Assembly (NCBI RefSeq): GCF_934668725.1 | Contig: NZ_CAKUOF010000012.1 | Coordinates: 72,608 to 136,607, forward strand | Direction: 5' to 3' | Origin: an uncultured Dysgonomonas sp. | GTDB lineage: Bacteria; Bacteroidota; Bacteroidia; Bacteroidales; Dysgonomonadaceae | Length of the DNA stretch: 64,000 nucleotides | Part shown: positions 42,949 through 51,978 of the stretch, piece by piece | Layout of the letters: each line of letters opens with the position of its first letter | How positions within the stretch are numbered: the stretch's first letter is position 1 | Program-made: the position numbers and the translations under genes | Notes under the pieces: generated by a model | Told to the model about the DNA's origin: nothing | Databases searched by the model: none | Seen by the model: the letters and a program-made list of their open reading frames with translations, nothing else

Positions 42949-45900
42949 TTAGAAGTTAATATTAAGACCCATAATGAATGTTTTTGGTTGAGGGAATTGT
43001 CCACGGTCTACCCCTACTTCAGACACTCCGCTCACATCCACATCATCGGCATATGCTTCTCCTAAATCAGGATCATAGCCTTTATAACCGGTAATAGTAA
43101 ACAGGTTTTGCATGGTCACATACAACCTTACGTTTTGCATACCAATTTTTCTTACCAGATTTTTATCAAGAGTATAACCTACTGTAAGTACTTTCAATCT
43201 CAAATAATCTCCTTTATCTACATAGTAGTCGGACATTCTTTGATTCGAGTTTTTATCTTCAATAGTTACTCGGGGCAACGACCCGTTAGGGTTGTTCACA
43301 GCATGATAACGGTTCATTATATCAGCATATTGATTGTATCTTGGATCTACAAACATGCCTTCATACTTCAACGCATTAAAAATCTTATATCCGGATACTC
43401 CTTGGAAGAAGAGGCTCAAATCGAAACCTTTGTAAGTCATATCTGTTCCGAAACCATATGTAAATTTAGGGAATCCACTACCGATATTGGTTCTGTCATT
43501 ACCATCCACTTTGCCATCACCGTTTACATCTATGAACTTAAGGTCACCGGGTTTGGCATTAGGTTGATAAAGCACACCTTCGCTATTTTTGTAATTTTGG
43601 ATTTCCTCTTCACTCTTGAATATTCCACCCGTTTTATATCCGTAGAAGTGTGCAATTGGCTCTCCGGCAACAGTTCTTGAAATGTTAGTACCTCTGTACG
43701 AACTGGTAAAGAAAGAGCTGCTTCCTGTTCCCAACGAACGAACTTTGTTTCGAACTGTACTGAAGTTACCATATGCATTTAACTGCAAATCTTTAATCTT
43801 TGTATTGTACGACAAGTTCATATCCATACCTGTATTCTGAACTTCTGCCGCATTTTGCCAGGGATCTTGTGTAATACCAGCCAACGAAGGAGCAGGAACC
43901 TGAATCAATACATCTGTCGCATTTTTATTGTAATAATCGAATGTAAAATCAAAATGATTCAAAAACGATACATCCAAACCAACGTTAGTTTGAGTAGTTA
44001 CCTCCCATTTAAGATTCGGATTTGCCAAAGATGCTTCGTAACGTCCTATCGTAGCAGTCTCATTCTGACCAAATACTACATTATAACCATCGTCGTCTGT
44101 TGTATTTTGAATGATTACCTTGGTTGGATAGTTACTAAAGATATTTTGGTTACCCAGTTTACCCCAACTTGCACGTATTTTTAGATTTTGTATTGCCGAA
44201 TTTCTCAACGGATCGAAGAACTGTTCTTCCGAAATACGCCATCCTCCTGATATAGATGGGAAATATCCCCAACGATTCGCTTTTGCAAACTTAGAAGAAC
44301 CATCGCCACGGAAGTTCACCGATAACAGGTATCTGTCAGCAAATGAATAGTCTAAACGGGCAAAATACGATTGCAATGCCCACTGTTCGCGTCCGCCCTG
44401 CATCCATGCAATATTGGTAGCAGAACTTAAATAACGTTGTGAAGGATCTTCCGAAATGAAATCAGTTCCACGGGCATTGGTGTAATTCATATCAAATTCT
44501 TCGTATGAATATCCTCCCAAAACCATAAATTTATTCTTTCCGATTGTTTTGTCGTATTTCAAAGTGGTTGTATTTATCCACCTTGTACTTTGCCAATCCC
44601 TTTGAGTCAGTTCATTGCTATTAGACGCACGTCCGGCTTCGGGTACACGTGCATTGAACCATTTATCCTGCCATTTAGACCAATCGTATCCAAAATCGGT
44701 TTTAAGAGTAAGGTTCTCAATAATATTGTATTGTGCATATACATTACCGAAAATACGGTCTCTGGTTCTCACACGGTCGGCTCTATTGATAATACCCACC
44801 GGATTCTGAATATCAGCTCCCAATTGACCACTTCCGCTTAAGTTTCCATTTTCGTCATATACAGGCACAGAAGGATCTGCACGTAATGCCGAAATGATAG
44901 CACCTGACGAAGCCGACATATCGGGAACAATATTTTGTTTAGAATGCGTAATCATCAAATTCTCTCCGAATTTCAGATTCTTGGTAATGTCAGTTTCTGT
45001 ATTCACACGAAAGGTAGTACGTTTAAAGTTAGTTCCTTTCAATATACCATCCTGAGTAAGGTGACCACCCATAATGTTATATTTTATTTTTTCGGAACCA
45101 CCTGCTACCGACAAGTCGTAATTACCTTGATAAGCTGAATTAGTAAATACTTCGTCTTGCCAGTTAGTTCTTGTCTCCTGAACAAAAGGGCTTTTATAAT
45201 AAGCCATCTTTTCTTTTACCTTATCGCTTGGTGCAGCTCCGTTCAAATCGTTTTCGTATGCTTCGAGATGAATCATATTCCGTTGTTGAGCATTCAACAA
45301 ATCGATTTTACGTTGTGGAGTCGAAAATCCCTGGAATGTATTAAAAGTAACATTTACCCTGTCCGATTTACTACCTTTTTTGGTTTGAATAATTACAACC
45401 CCATTGGCAGCACGCGAACCGTAAATAGCAGCCGAAGCAGCATCTTTCAGTACGTCAATACGCTCTATATCGTTAGGATTTACATCATTCATATTATCAG
45501 CCGGCATACCATCGATGATATACAAAGGATCGTTGTTGCCAAATGTACCCATACCACGAATACGGATAGATGTACCTGCACCCGGAGCACCACTACTTTG
45601 TAATACGGTAACTCCCGACATACGTCCTTGCAAAGCACTGTTGATATCTACATTAGCCATATCTTCCAGATTAGACATCTTTACTGATGATACAGCACCT
45701 GTCAGGTCAGCTTTTTTCTGAGTAGTATAACCCACTACTACCACTTCATCCAAAGCCTTGTTGTCTTCTTTCAATACAACATTTACATCTTGTTTACTTC
45801 CTACTTTCACTTCCTGAGGTAAATATCCGATATAAGTAAATATAAGAGTTGCATTGTCGGGTACTTCTATTGAATAGTTTCCATCTAAATCGGTTACAGT

Positions 45901-46341
45901 ACCTGTAGTTTTACCTTTTACAATAACACTCACACCGGGTAATCCTAGCCCTTGAGCATCTTTTAAGGTTCCTTTCACGATCCTTTTGTCATCTTGTTGT
46001 AATTCTCTTGCTTTATTAGCAACAGAAAGTACAATCTGATTATCTACTATGGTGTAAGAAACATTTGAATTTTCAAACACTTCGTCCAGAATATCCGATA
46101 CCGGTTTATCGGTTGCTTTTACAGATACAATTTTATTTGCATCTACAATCCGGTCATTATACACGAAACTGTAAGCAGTTTTTTGCTCTATTTCATTCAA
46201 CACCTCACGAATAGTCGATTGAGGTTTGTTTAGTGAGATAGATTTATTCTGCTTCGCCTGAATAGTGAATGATGACAAACACAACCCGGCTAACAAGAGA
46301 TAGCGGTATCTCTTTCCTAAAAATTCTTTTTTCTTCTTCAT
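42949..46341 (-). CDS. SusC family TonB-dependent transporter with STN signalling domain
   Basis: This 1130-residue protein starts with a signal peptide. A secretin/TonB short N-terminal (STN) domain follows (about residues 30-105, with IREVLNEIEQKTAYSFVYNDRIV and ILDEVFENSNVSYTI), then a carboxypeptidase-regulatory-like domain (118-195, with GLPGVSVIVKGKTTGTVTDLDG), a plug domain (DEVVVVGYTTQKKADLTGAVSSV, IRGMGTFGNNDPLYIIDGMP, AAIYGSRAANGVVIIQTKKG) and the barrel. The STN domain lets it signal across the outer membrane to the FecR anti-sigma encoded upstream. It therefore imports a glycan and also triggers transcription of its own locus. Confidence 0.95.
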   Translation of the reverse strand: MKKKKEFLGKRYRYLLLAGLCLSSFTIQAKQNKSISLNKPQSTIREVLNEIEQKTAYSFVYNDRIVDANKIVSVKATDKPVSDILDEVFENSNVSYTIVDNQIVLSVANKARELQQDDKRIVKGTLKDAQGLGLPGVSVIVKGKTTGTVTDLDGNYSIEVPDNATLIFTYIGYLPQEVKVGSKQDVNVVLKEDNKALDEVVVVGYTTQKKADLTGAVSSVKMSNLEDMANVDINSALQGRMSGVTVLQSSGAPGAGTSIRIRGMGTFGNNDPLYIIDGMPADNMNDVNPNDIERIDVLKDAASAAIYGSRAANGVVIIQTKKGSKSDRVNVTFNTFQGFSTPQRKIDLLNAQQRNMIHLEAYENDLNGAAPSDKVKEKMAYYKSPFVQETRTNWQDEVFTNSAYQGNYDLSVAGGSEKIKYNIMGGHLTQDGILKGTNFKRTTFRVNTETDITKNLKFGENLMITHSKQNIVPDMSASSGAIISALRADPSVPVYDENGNLSGSGQLGADIQNPVGIINRADRVRTRDRIFGNVYAQYNIIENLTLKTDFGYDWSKWQDKWFNARVPEAGRASNSNELTQRDWQSTRWINTTTLKYDKTIGKNKFMVLGGYSYEEFDMNYTNARGTDFISEDPSQRYLSSATNIAWMQGGREQWALQSYFARLDYSFADRYLLSVNFRGDGSSKFAKANRWGYFPSISGGWRISEEQFFDPLRNSAIQNLKIRASWGKLGNQNIFSNYPTKVIIQNTTDDDGYNVVFGQNETATIGRYEASLANPNLKWEVTTQTNVGLDVSFLNHFDFTFDYYNKNATDVLIQVPAPSLAGITQDPWQNAAEVQNTGMDMNLSYNTKIKDLQLNAYGNFSTVRNKVRSLGTGSSSFFTSSYRGTNISRTVAGEPIAHFYGYKTGGIFKSEEEIQNYKNSEGVLYQPNAKPGDLKFIDVNGDGKVDGNDRTNIGSGFPKFTYGFGTDMTYKGFDLSLFFQGVSGYKIFNALKYEGMFVDPRYNQYADIMNRYHAVNNPNGSLPRVTIEDKNSNQRMSDYYVDKGDYLRLKVLTVGYTLDKNLVRKIGMQNVRLYVTMQNLFTITGYKGYDPDLGEAYADDVDVSGVSEVGVDRGQFPQPKTFIMGLNINF

Positions 46342-46567
46342 GGCTCTAGGTTAATTATTTCAATTAAAAATAACGTTCGGTTTTCATTTTGTTTAATGAC
46401 TGATGTACACATACTTAATTTGTTTGATTAATATTTTTAATGCACTTCAAAGGAAAACAACTCATGTTACAGGTCGGTTACATCCTGTTTAATGTTTATT
46501 TTCATTTAATGTCAAAAAGATCTAAGGTCTGAAGACTAGTCTGATAAGTTTTTGAAATTGTAGAAAA

Positions 46568-47554
46568 TTAATTTTTATACAATACTATTTTGTCTTCTTC
46601 TTTCTTCCATTTCAAGCCGGGGGAACTCATCTGTAACAGATCCATTATCTGGTCAACAGATTTATCTTCGAATACTCCCGTTATAGGATAATACCGTATT
46701 TCATTATCTTGAATCTCAATATCAATATCATATACTCTCGACAGTTTCTTGGCTATCCGCTCCAATGATGCACTCCGGAACAATAATATTCCTTTCTCAT
46801 AAGCTTCATATTCAGAATCATCAGCCGGAGAAACTTTTACACTTTTATTCTTCCGGTTAAACTCCAGTTTTGTTGCTGCCCTCATTTTTGTAGGTTCACT
46901 CAGGTATGGTGAACTAAAATTCACTTTGCCCCTTTCGAGATATACTTGCACAATGTCATCATCGTCATACCCATATACATTAAACTTTGTACCATAAGCT
47001 TTGACCTTCACACCATCTAATGTTTCTACATAGAAAGGATTTTCGGGATCAGATACAACTTCGAATGTGGCCTCACCGACTAATTTGACATGGCGTTCGT
47101 GATCCGTAAATAAACTTGGATATTTTAAAGTAGACTTGGCATACAGATATACTTTTGAGCTATCGGGCAGAGTTATGAGGATAGCTTTACTGTTGGTATT
47201 CGTATAGCTTAATTCGTAAGAAGTCGGCTTTGTCAAACTTCCCTTTCCAACTACCAGATATAGTAAGCTTATTAACAAAGGAATAGTAAGAATAGCAGCT
47301 GCATTTCTAACATACTGCATCCACAATGTTCTTCGTTTTGCCTTTTCTTTTAAACTGATATTAAATTCAGGAGGAGTACATGTCTTATTAAACTCGATAG
47401 TCTGCAAACCTCTGTTTATAAAACTCCATTGACGAAATATTTTCCTAGCTTCATCCGATGATTTCAGTAAATCTTCAAATTCCACCTTTTCGTCATCCGA
47501 CAATCGTTTGAGGAAAAATTTATTAATCAGGTCTTCTATTCTATCCTTGTCCAT
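46568..47554 (-). CDS. FecR family anti-sigma factor
   Basis: This 328-residue protein has a cytoplasmic N-terminal region (DRIEDLINKFFLKRLSDDEKVEFEDLL) that binds sigma, one membrane helix near residues 83-103 (AAAILTIPLLISLLYLVV), a periplasmic FecR domain (LPDSSKVYLYAKSTLKYPSLF, VKLVGEATFEV, ETLDGVKVKAYGTKFNVYGY) and a C-terminal DUF4974-type domain (SLERIAKKLSRVYDIDIEI, YPITGVFEDKSVDQIMDLLQ). This is the typical Bacteroidetes design that couples a TonB-linked transporter to an ECF sigma factor. The sigma gene lies directly upstream and the STN-type SusC gene downstream. Confidence 0.93.
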   Translation of the reverse strand: MDKDRIEDLINKFFLKRLSDDEKVEFEDLLKSSDEARKIFRQWSFINRGLQTIEFNKTCTPPEFNISLKEKAKRRTLWMQYVRNAAAILTIPLLISLLYLVVGKGSLTKPTSYELSYTNTNSKAILITLPDSSKVYLYAKSTLKYPSLFTDHERHVKLVGEATFEVVSDPENPFYVETLDGVKVKAYGTKFNVYGYDDDDIVQVYLERGKVNFSSPYLSEPTKMRAATKLEFNRKNKSVKVSPADDSEYEAYEKGILLFRSASLERIAKKLSRVYDIDIEIQDNEIRYYPITGVFEDKSVDQIMDLLQMSSPGLKWKKEEDKIVLYKN

Positions 47555-47607
47555 ACTATTATTAAAAGAGGCTTTCTATATAATAGACAAAGAAGTCGGG
47601 GCATACC

Positions 47608-48198
47608 CTATGAGTTATTTGAGATTTTTTCAAAAAAATAAATAATTAACAATACGGGATAATACTTGCCCAGCTCTACACTAATCATCATCAACGACTT
47701 AGTCATATAGGCCTCCACCGTTTTTATGGATATATTTAATTTTTCGGCAATCTCTTTATTTTTGAGATTCTCGAAACGACTCATACGAAAAACGGTTTGA
47801 TATTTTTCGGGGAGTTTATCTATTGCCTTTTCGATTAATACAGTCAACTCATGAACCGAATATAAATCGTCTGCATCATATTCGTCATAATTTGTCAAGA
47901 TATATTGTTCATAGGTGAGTTCAAGCTTTTGTTTTTCAATCAGGTTCAGACACATATTCCGAACCGATGTTAGCAAATAAGAACGAACAGAACTAGAAAT
48001 GATTATTTTTTGACGATCTTTCCATATTTTCAAGAAAACCTCTTGTACACAGTCTTCTGCAACTCTCACATCTTGAATATAGCGTTGAGCAAACATACAC
48101 AATGGAGCATAAAACTGGCTATACAAATTACGGTATGCTTCAGTATTATCATTCCGAATTTCTTCAAATAATGCATTATATGTATTATTGACCTCCAT
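47608..48198 (-). CDS. ECF sigma-70 factor
   Basis: This 196-residue protein has sigma region 2 (YRNLYSQFYAPLCMFAQRYI, AEDCVQEVFLKIWKDR, SYLLTSVRNMCLNLIEKQ) and region 4 (IDKLPEKYQTVFRMSRFENLKNKEIAEKLNISIKTVEAYMTKS). It is the first gene of the locus, followed by its FecR-type anti-sigma and the signalling SusC. When the transporter binds its glycan the anti-sigma should release this factor, which transcribes the downstream susCD and enzyme genes. A hydrophobic C-terminus near residues 175-190 (PVLLIIYFFEKI) is unusual but appears in several Bacteroides homologues. Confidence 0.93.
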   Translation of the reverse strand: MEVNNTYNALFEEIRNDNTEAYRNLYSQFYAPLCMFAQRYIQDVRVAEDCVQEVFLKIWKDRQKIIISSSVRSYLLTSVRNMCLNLIEKQKLELTYEQYILTNYDEYDADDLYSVHELTVLIEKAIDKLPEKYQTVFRMSRFENLKNKEIAEKLNISIKTVEAYMTKSLMMISVELGKYYPVLLIIYFFEKISNNS

Positions 48199-48407
48199 TA
48201 ATATACCTCGTCTAAAAAATTACTATCAAAAAATCCTTAAACTTTTTTTATTACATAGTGAAGGTGCTAATGTAGAGAATTTGTTCGAAACAATCGTTTA
48301 TTTTTGTTTAATTATGTAATAATCGTTCCTTTTCCGTAAATAATACGAACTATCTAAATGTGTACTTATAATCTAATGTGTCATTATGATATCGAAATAA
48401 TACAAAC

Positions 48408-48440
48408 AAAAAGGCAGTTACTTTAATTGTAACCACCTTT
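48408..48440 (-). terminator. probable terminator of malate dehydrogenase gene
   Basis: AAAGG-CA-GTTAC pairs with GTAAC-CA-CCTTT with a symmetric internal loop; on the - strand it exits into CTTTTTGTTTG. A second perfect stem (TGCGTA with TACGCA) lies next to it near 48446-48463. Confidence 0.55.
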
Positions 48441-48493
48441 ATATCTGCGTAAAAAAAATACGCATAAGATATTATATTATAACCATTTATTAA

Positions 48494-49492
48494 CTATAGA
48501 TGCTTATTTATAGTTTTCCATTCACTGATCGGAGGTATAACTTTTGAAGCGATCAGCTCGTCACGTAATTCACAAAGATGCTTATAACTTTTATTAAGAT
48601 CTGCAAATTCAGCCGGAGTACCTTCTATTTCTTCATACACAATTCCATTTTTATCTATTGTAGTCTCCATAGCCATCATAATATGATTGTATTTGTGGTT
48701 AGAAACATACACTCCCGCAGGCCATTTAAATGATTCGCCTCCCATAGCGGCGCGGATCATTTCAACCGACAGATAGGAAGGACTTTGAAAAGAAGACCTC
48801 CCGCGTAAATCCATAATATGCTTTCCGCCTTGAATAACTCTTACTTTCAAATCCTCCCATTCTTGGCTACTTAAATCAGTACCTCCAATCAAACTGTTCA
48901 ACGGTTTACCATCTATGGTAGCGGTAGAAGCAAAGACAGCCATTTCTTCGCCATGTCCTCCATAGGTACGGCAATTCTTTATTTTATCGGGACTAATCGC
49001 GAAATGTTTAGCCAATTCATTTCTCAATCGGGTACTATCCAATGCAGCCAGTGTACTTACCTGATTGGGTTTCAATCCCGAATATAGTAAGGTTAAAAGA
49101 CCTGTAATATCGGCTGGATTAAATATCACTACCACATGCTTTACTTGCGGGCAATAAGCTTTAATATCTTTACCGAAAGCAATGGCGATTTCGGCATTCC
49201 CCTTCAGTAAATCTTCGCGTGTCATCCCCTGCTTACGGGCAGCGCCTCCCGAAGATATTATATAAGAACTGTTGGTTAAAGCCTCTTTTATATCTGAAGT
49301 ATATGTCAGATTAATACCGTCGAAGCCACATTGAAGCAGCTCTTCGGCAACACCCTCAAGTCCTGTTGGATACGGATCGTATAAACAAATCTCAGAAGTA
49401 AGCCCCATCATTATGGCTGTTTGTGCCATATTAGAGCCAATCATGCCGGCAGCTCCGATAATTGTCAGTTTTTCGTTTGTAAGAGTTTTCAT
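48494..49492 (-). CDS. mdh: malate dehydrogenase (lactate/malate dehydrogenase family)
   Basis: This 332-residue protein has the NAD-binding Rossmann start TIIGAAGMIGSNMAQTA, a substrate-loop segment SGGAARKQGMTREDLL with Arg-Lys where malate rather than lactate specificity is expected, VIFNPADITGLLTL (Asn and Asp contacts), LDSTRLRNELA (substrate Arg) and GGHGEEMAVF (catalytic His near residue 180). It interconverts malate and oxaloacetate, part of the reductive branch to succinate in anaerobic Bacteroidales. It is transcribed alone on the - strand with its own terminator, independent of the neighbouring sigma and hmu units. Confidence 0.85.
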   Translation of the reverse strand: MKTLTNEKLTIIGAAGMIGSNMAQTAIMMGLTSEICLYDPYPTGLEGVAEELLQCGFDGINLTYTSDIKEALTNSSYIISSGGAARKQGMTREDLLKGNAEIAIAFGKDIKAYCPQVKHVVVIFNPADITGLLTLLYSGLKPNQVSTLAALDSTRLRNELAKHFAISPDKIKNCRTYGGHGEEMAVFASTATIDGKPLNSLIGGTDLSSQEWEDLKVRVIQGGKHIMDLRGRSSFQSPSYLSVEMIRAAMGGESFKWPAGVYVSNHKYNHIMMAMETTIDKNGIVYEEIEGTPAEFADLNKSYKHLCELRDELIASKVIPPISEWKTINKHL

Positions 49493-49762
49493 AAGTGTGA
49501 TTTTTTATAATTCGTATTACGTATCCCTAACCGTCACAAAAATTTGACTATTACTTAAGTTCTAAATTAGGTATACGAACTTATTAACTACTCTCAAAGC
49601 TATCAAATATTATCGGAATATCATAGTCTAAAAATATTATAGCCAATTACTTTTAGTTATAATAGAAAGATACACCAACTTATTTATATTGCAGAAATTG
49701 TCCCCGATAGTACATCGCAATTTTATACTATTTTTGCATTTTTACAAATAATCTGTATATCA

Positions 49763-50158
49763 ATGACAAGACGAATGGAAAAAACTCATATAAATATAAT
49801 TATAATAGGTGGAGGACCTGCCGGGGTTACATGCGATTATCAATTGGTCTGAGGCAAATATTCCCATGTTCGATAAGATTGAATATAGTTTCCATAAAAA
49901 CATTTTATTAATCGGTGATGCAGGTGGATTTGCAGATTCCATGACCGGTGAAGGTATTTACTTGCCATTTAAAGCGGGCAAAATGCAGCCTTTTCAATTA
50001 TCGAAAATAAAGACTTCAAACCCCTGAATAAAGGTGTTATAGATTTAATAAAAAAAGGAAAAAAAATGGCTCATTTGTTTTACCTCCCTCTCGTTATGAA
50101 GCTTTTTATATATCTGTGCGAAAGCCTTCTAAAATCTTTTATTTACTCCGGAACATAA
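49763..50158 (+). pseudogene. remnant of a geranylgeranyl-reductase-type FAD oxidoreductase
   Basis: The reading frame starts at ATG 49763 with INIIIIGGGPAGV, the FAD-binding GxGxxG fold, and meets TGA at 49850-49852. The later part in another frame encodes HKNILLIGDAGGFADSMTGEGIYLPFKAGK, the second FAD motif of the geranylgeranyl-reductase-like family. After residue K a one-base shift restores a third frame (AAFSIIENKDFKPLNKG, ending at TAA 50156-50158) that fits the family's C-terminus. About 200 residues between the two motifs are gone. Internal deletion, stop and frameshift make it a pseudogene. It overlaps the end of hmuV on the opposite strand by 16 bases. Confidence 0.8.
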
Positions 50159-50478
50159 ATAATCTCTCCGCTTTCCAACTCGTAGGCAATGCCTACTTTT
50201 TTACCTTTCGAGCCTGAACTTTGTTCCTCCGAAGATGTATATTTATTGATCTTATTACCCTCTTTAGTAATTATTTCCATATTATCTTTTCCCGGATTTT
50301 TTACAATCGTATAATCTTCCTGCGTAAAAACCTCAGTCATATTCATGTGCATTACCATTGCCACCATAAGGGCAACAGCAAATACCATCGCCACATCGAA
50401 AAGATTAACAATCACACTCAACGGATCGGTATCTTCTTCTTTCGAAAACTTACTTGTTCTTCTTTGACGTTTTCTCAT
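50143..50478 (-). CDS. hmuV: HmuV: DUF2149 protein of the haem-uptake operon
   Basis: This protein has about 111 residues from ATG 50478 (120 from the upstream ATG at 50505). It contains a basic start, the EEDTDPLSVIVNLFDVAMVFAVALMVAMVM segment with one membrane helix, and a polar periplasmic tail, the DUF2149 pattern. The helix with its conserved N-terminal Asp-Pro and Asp is reminiscent of the ExbD/MotB-type partner of proton channels. In Porphyromonas gingivalis the last gene of hmuYRSTUV encodes the same family. It should pair with the MotA/TolQ/ExbB-type protein encoded upstream to energise HmuS or the receptor; that role is inferred. Confidence 0.85.
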   Translation of the reverse strand: MRKRQRRTSKFSKEEDTDPLSVIVNLFDVAMVFAVALMVAMVMHMNMTEVFTQEDYTIVKNPGKDNMEIITKEGNKINKYTSSEEQSSGSKGKKVGIAYELESGEIIYVPE

Positions 50479-50555
50479 ATTAAGTAATGTAAAATATTTA
50501 ATCATATATTAACAAAAATATCAGCTCTTGACTTTATACTTACCAAAGCAATAGA

Positions 50556-50570
50556 AAGGTCTGAGACCTT
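50556..50570. repeat. post-stop palindrome, copy d
   Basis: AAGGTCTGAGACCTT abuts the hmuU stop codon (on the - strand TAA then GGTCTCAGACC). The preceding CTTACCAAAGC-AATAG element (50540-50555) matches that of copy a at 35278, giving about 35 similar bases in two distant operons. Confidence 0.7.
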
Positions 50571-51165
50571 AGAAAGTCTTTTCAGTTAATATTCTCGATA
50601 CATAATCCAGATTATTCACATCTTTGGCGTACCAACGTTGTTTAAACTGTAAAGTCACCAACCCCACAGCACTTACCACAAGACCTACTACAGTAGTAGC
50701 AAACACCACCTGCATATTATAAGCCATACCTGCAATATCACCTGTCGATAGCCCTACCAATGCCGGACTCATAGCGATAAGTGTACCAATAAGACCTAAT
50801 ACAGGCCCCATTTTAGCTAAGAGTTTCGAAAGGGAAGTATCTTTTTCGGCCTCATTCTCGAAACTCGATATCAGGTAATCCGAATATGCTTCGCTTGGGG
50901 GTGTTGTCAAGAGATCACGCAGGTATTTTATATATAGCGAATTGTCTTTTTGAGGTAGAGTCGCTTTTAAATCTTCAATATTTGAGAAAGATAAGTTCTT
51001 GATTTTATCATCCATCTCTTTGTCAACCTTACGTTTAGTCATAAACTGATTGTAGAAACTGCCAATCAGCAATAGAGAACGGGCAAAAAGACATAACAAA
51101 AGAATGATATCGGGAATTAAAAGACTATTGGCTACCCAAAAGAGGATTTTAGAAATTGATTCCAT
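50569..51165 (-). CDS. hmuU: HmuU: MotA/TolQ/ExbB-type proton channel
   Basis: This 198-residue protein has three membrane helices: about residues 10-35, 118-140 (KMGPVLGLIGTLIAMSPALVGL) and 150-175 (VVFATTVVGLVVSAVGLVTLQF). The glycine-rich GPVLGLIGTLIAM segment and the FATTVVGLVVS helix are the pore-forming signatures of ExbB/TolQ/MotA channels. A large cytoplasmic loop lies between helices one and two. It corresponds to HmuU of the hmuYRSTUV haem operon. With the DUF2149 protein it should form a proton-driven motor in the inner membrane. It lies 50 bases downstream of hmuT on the same strand. Confidence 0.9.
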   Translation of the reverse strand: MESISKILFWVANSLLIPDIILLLCLFARSLLLIGSFYNQFMTKRKVDKEMDDKIKNLSFSNIEDLKATLPQKDNSLYIKYLRDLLTTPPSEAYSDYLISSFENEAEKDTSLSKLLAKMGPVLGLIGTLIAMSPALVGLSTGDIAGMAYNMQVVFATTVVGLVVSAVGLVTLQFKQRWYAKDVNNLDYVSRILTEKTF

Positions 51166-51199
51166 TTAAAGTATTTTTATTTTGTTGATTTATATGATT

Positions 51200-51214
51200 G
51201 AGGTCACTGACCTT
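51200..51214. repeat. post-stop palindrome, copy e (diverged)
   Basis: On the - strand the hmuT stop reads CAATAAAAAGGTCAGTGACCTC. AGGTCACTGACCT (51201-51213 on +) is a palindrome with a changed centre. The AATAAAAAGGTC left part is identical to copies b and f. Confidence 0.6.
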
Positions 51215-51215
51215 T

Positions 51216-51917
51216 TTATTGTTTTTGTCTATTATCTTTCTTTTGTCTGATAATCCACTTGATCTTATTCCAGAAAAATCCCAGAACAAAAGCTATAGCA
51301 AATAATCCAATTGACGAAAATAAAGCTATAAAGTTGATCGGTTCCTCTGAAGCTGCATAAGTTACATTACCATTAACAGTAGTCAGCAGACCAAGTATAC
51401 AAACAAATAGGCTTACCAGAAAATGTACTTCGAGCCGCAATTCTTTTTCGGGCACAAGGTATCGAATTCCATAACTGAACAACGGAAAAGCTATCACAAC
51501 AATAGCTGCTAAAATATAAGCTATAGTAGCAAAATCTGTTCCCGTCATACTAAATATGGTTTGAGTAAGCAGATAGAACAAGACGGGGAAAATAAGCAAA
51601 CTGGGATACCAATATAAAGGACGAACCCATCGTTTTACTGTTTTACCAAATATTTCGCGAAGTGCTGCAAAGCAAAAAGCAAAGCAGATGGCCGACTCTA
51701 TGGTTACCATTACCGCTGCATCCTGCAAAGCCTTTGTATTTTGAAGATAGTCGTTGATCTGTGTTTTCGATTGTTGTATAGCATACTGATACATCCCGAT
51801 AATAAATACGGCACACACCAATCCAAACAAAGCAGCCTGCCAAGGCTTCCAGAAGCTCAGTTTAAGCATGCAGTTTATTACGATAAACAACATCAATATC
51901 TGAATGATTAGTTCCAT
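51216..51917 (-). CDS. hmuT: HmuT: polytopic membrane protein of the haem-uptake operon
   Basis: This 233-residue protein has about seven hydrophobic helices (near 1-18, 27-46, 67-88, 103-121, 130-150, 163-180, 196-216) and a basic C-terminus. No catalytic motif is seen. Position decides the call: it lies between the CobN-like hmuS and the channel gene hmuU, the place of hmuT in the hmuYRSTUV operons of Porphyromonas and Bacteroides. The likely location is the inner membrane. It may scaffold the HmuU-HmuV channel or link it to HmuS. Its molecular role is unknown. Confidence 0.8.
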   Translation of the reverse strand: MELIIQILMLFIVINCMLKLSFWKPWQAALFGLVCAVFIIGMYQYAIQQSKTQINDYLQNTKALQDAAVMVTIESAICFAFCFAALREIFGKTVKRWVRPLYWYPSLLIFPVLFYLLTQTIFSMTGTDFATIAYILAAIVVIAFPLFSYGIRYLVPEKELRLEVHFLVSLFVCILGLLTTVNGNVTYAASEEPINFIALFSSIGLFAIAFVLGFFWNKIKWIIRQKKDNRQKQ

Positions 51918-51978
51918 ATTATATATTTAGAAAGAATGGAAGCCTTACTCAAGGATAAGGCTTCCTACCCTTCTGTTA

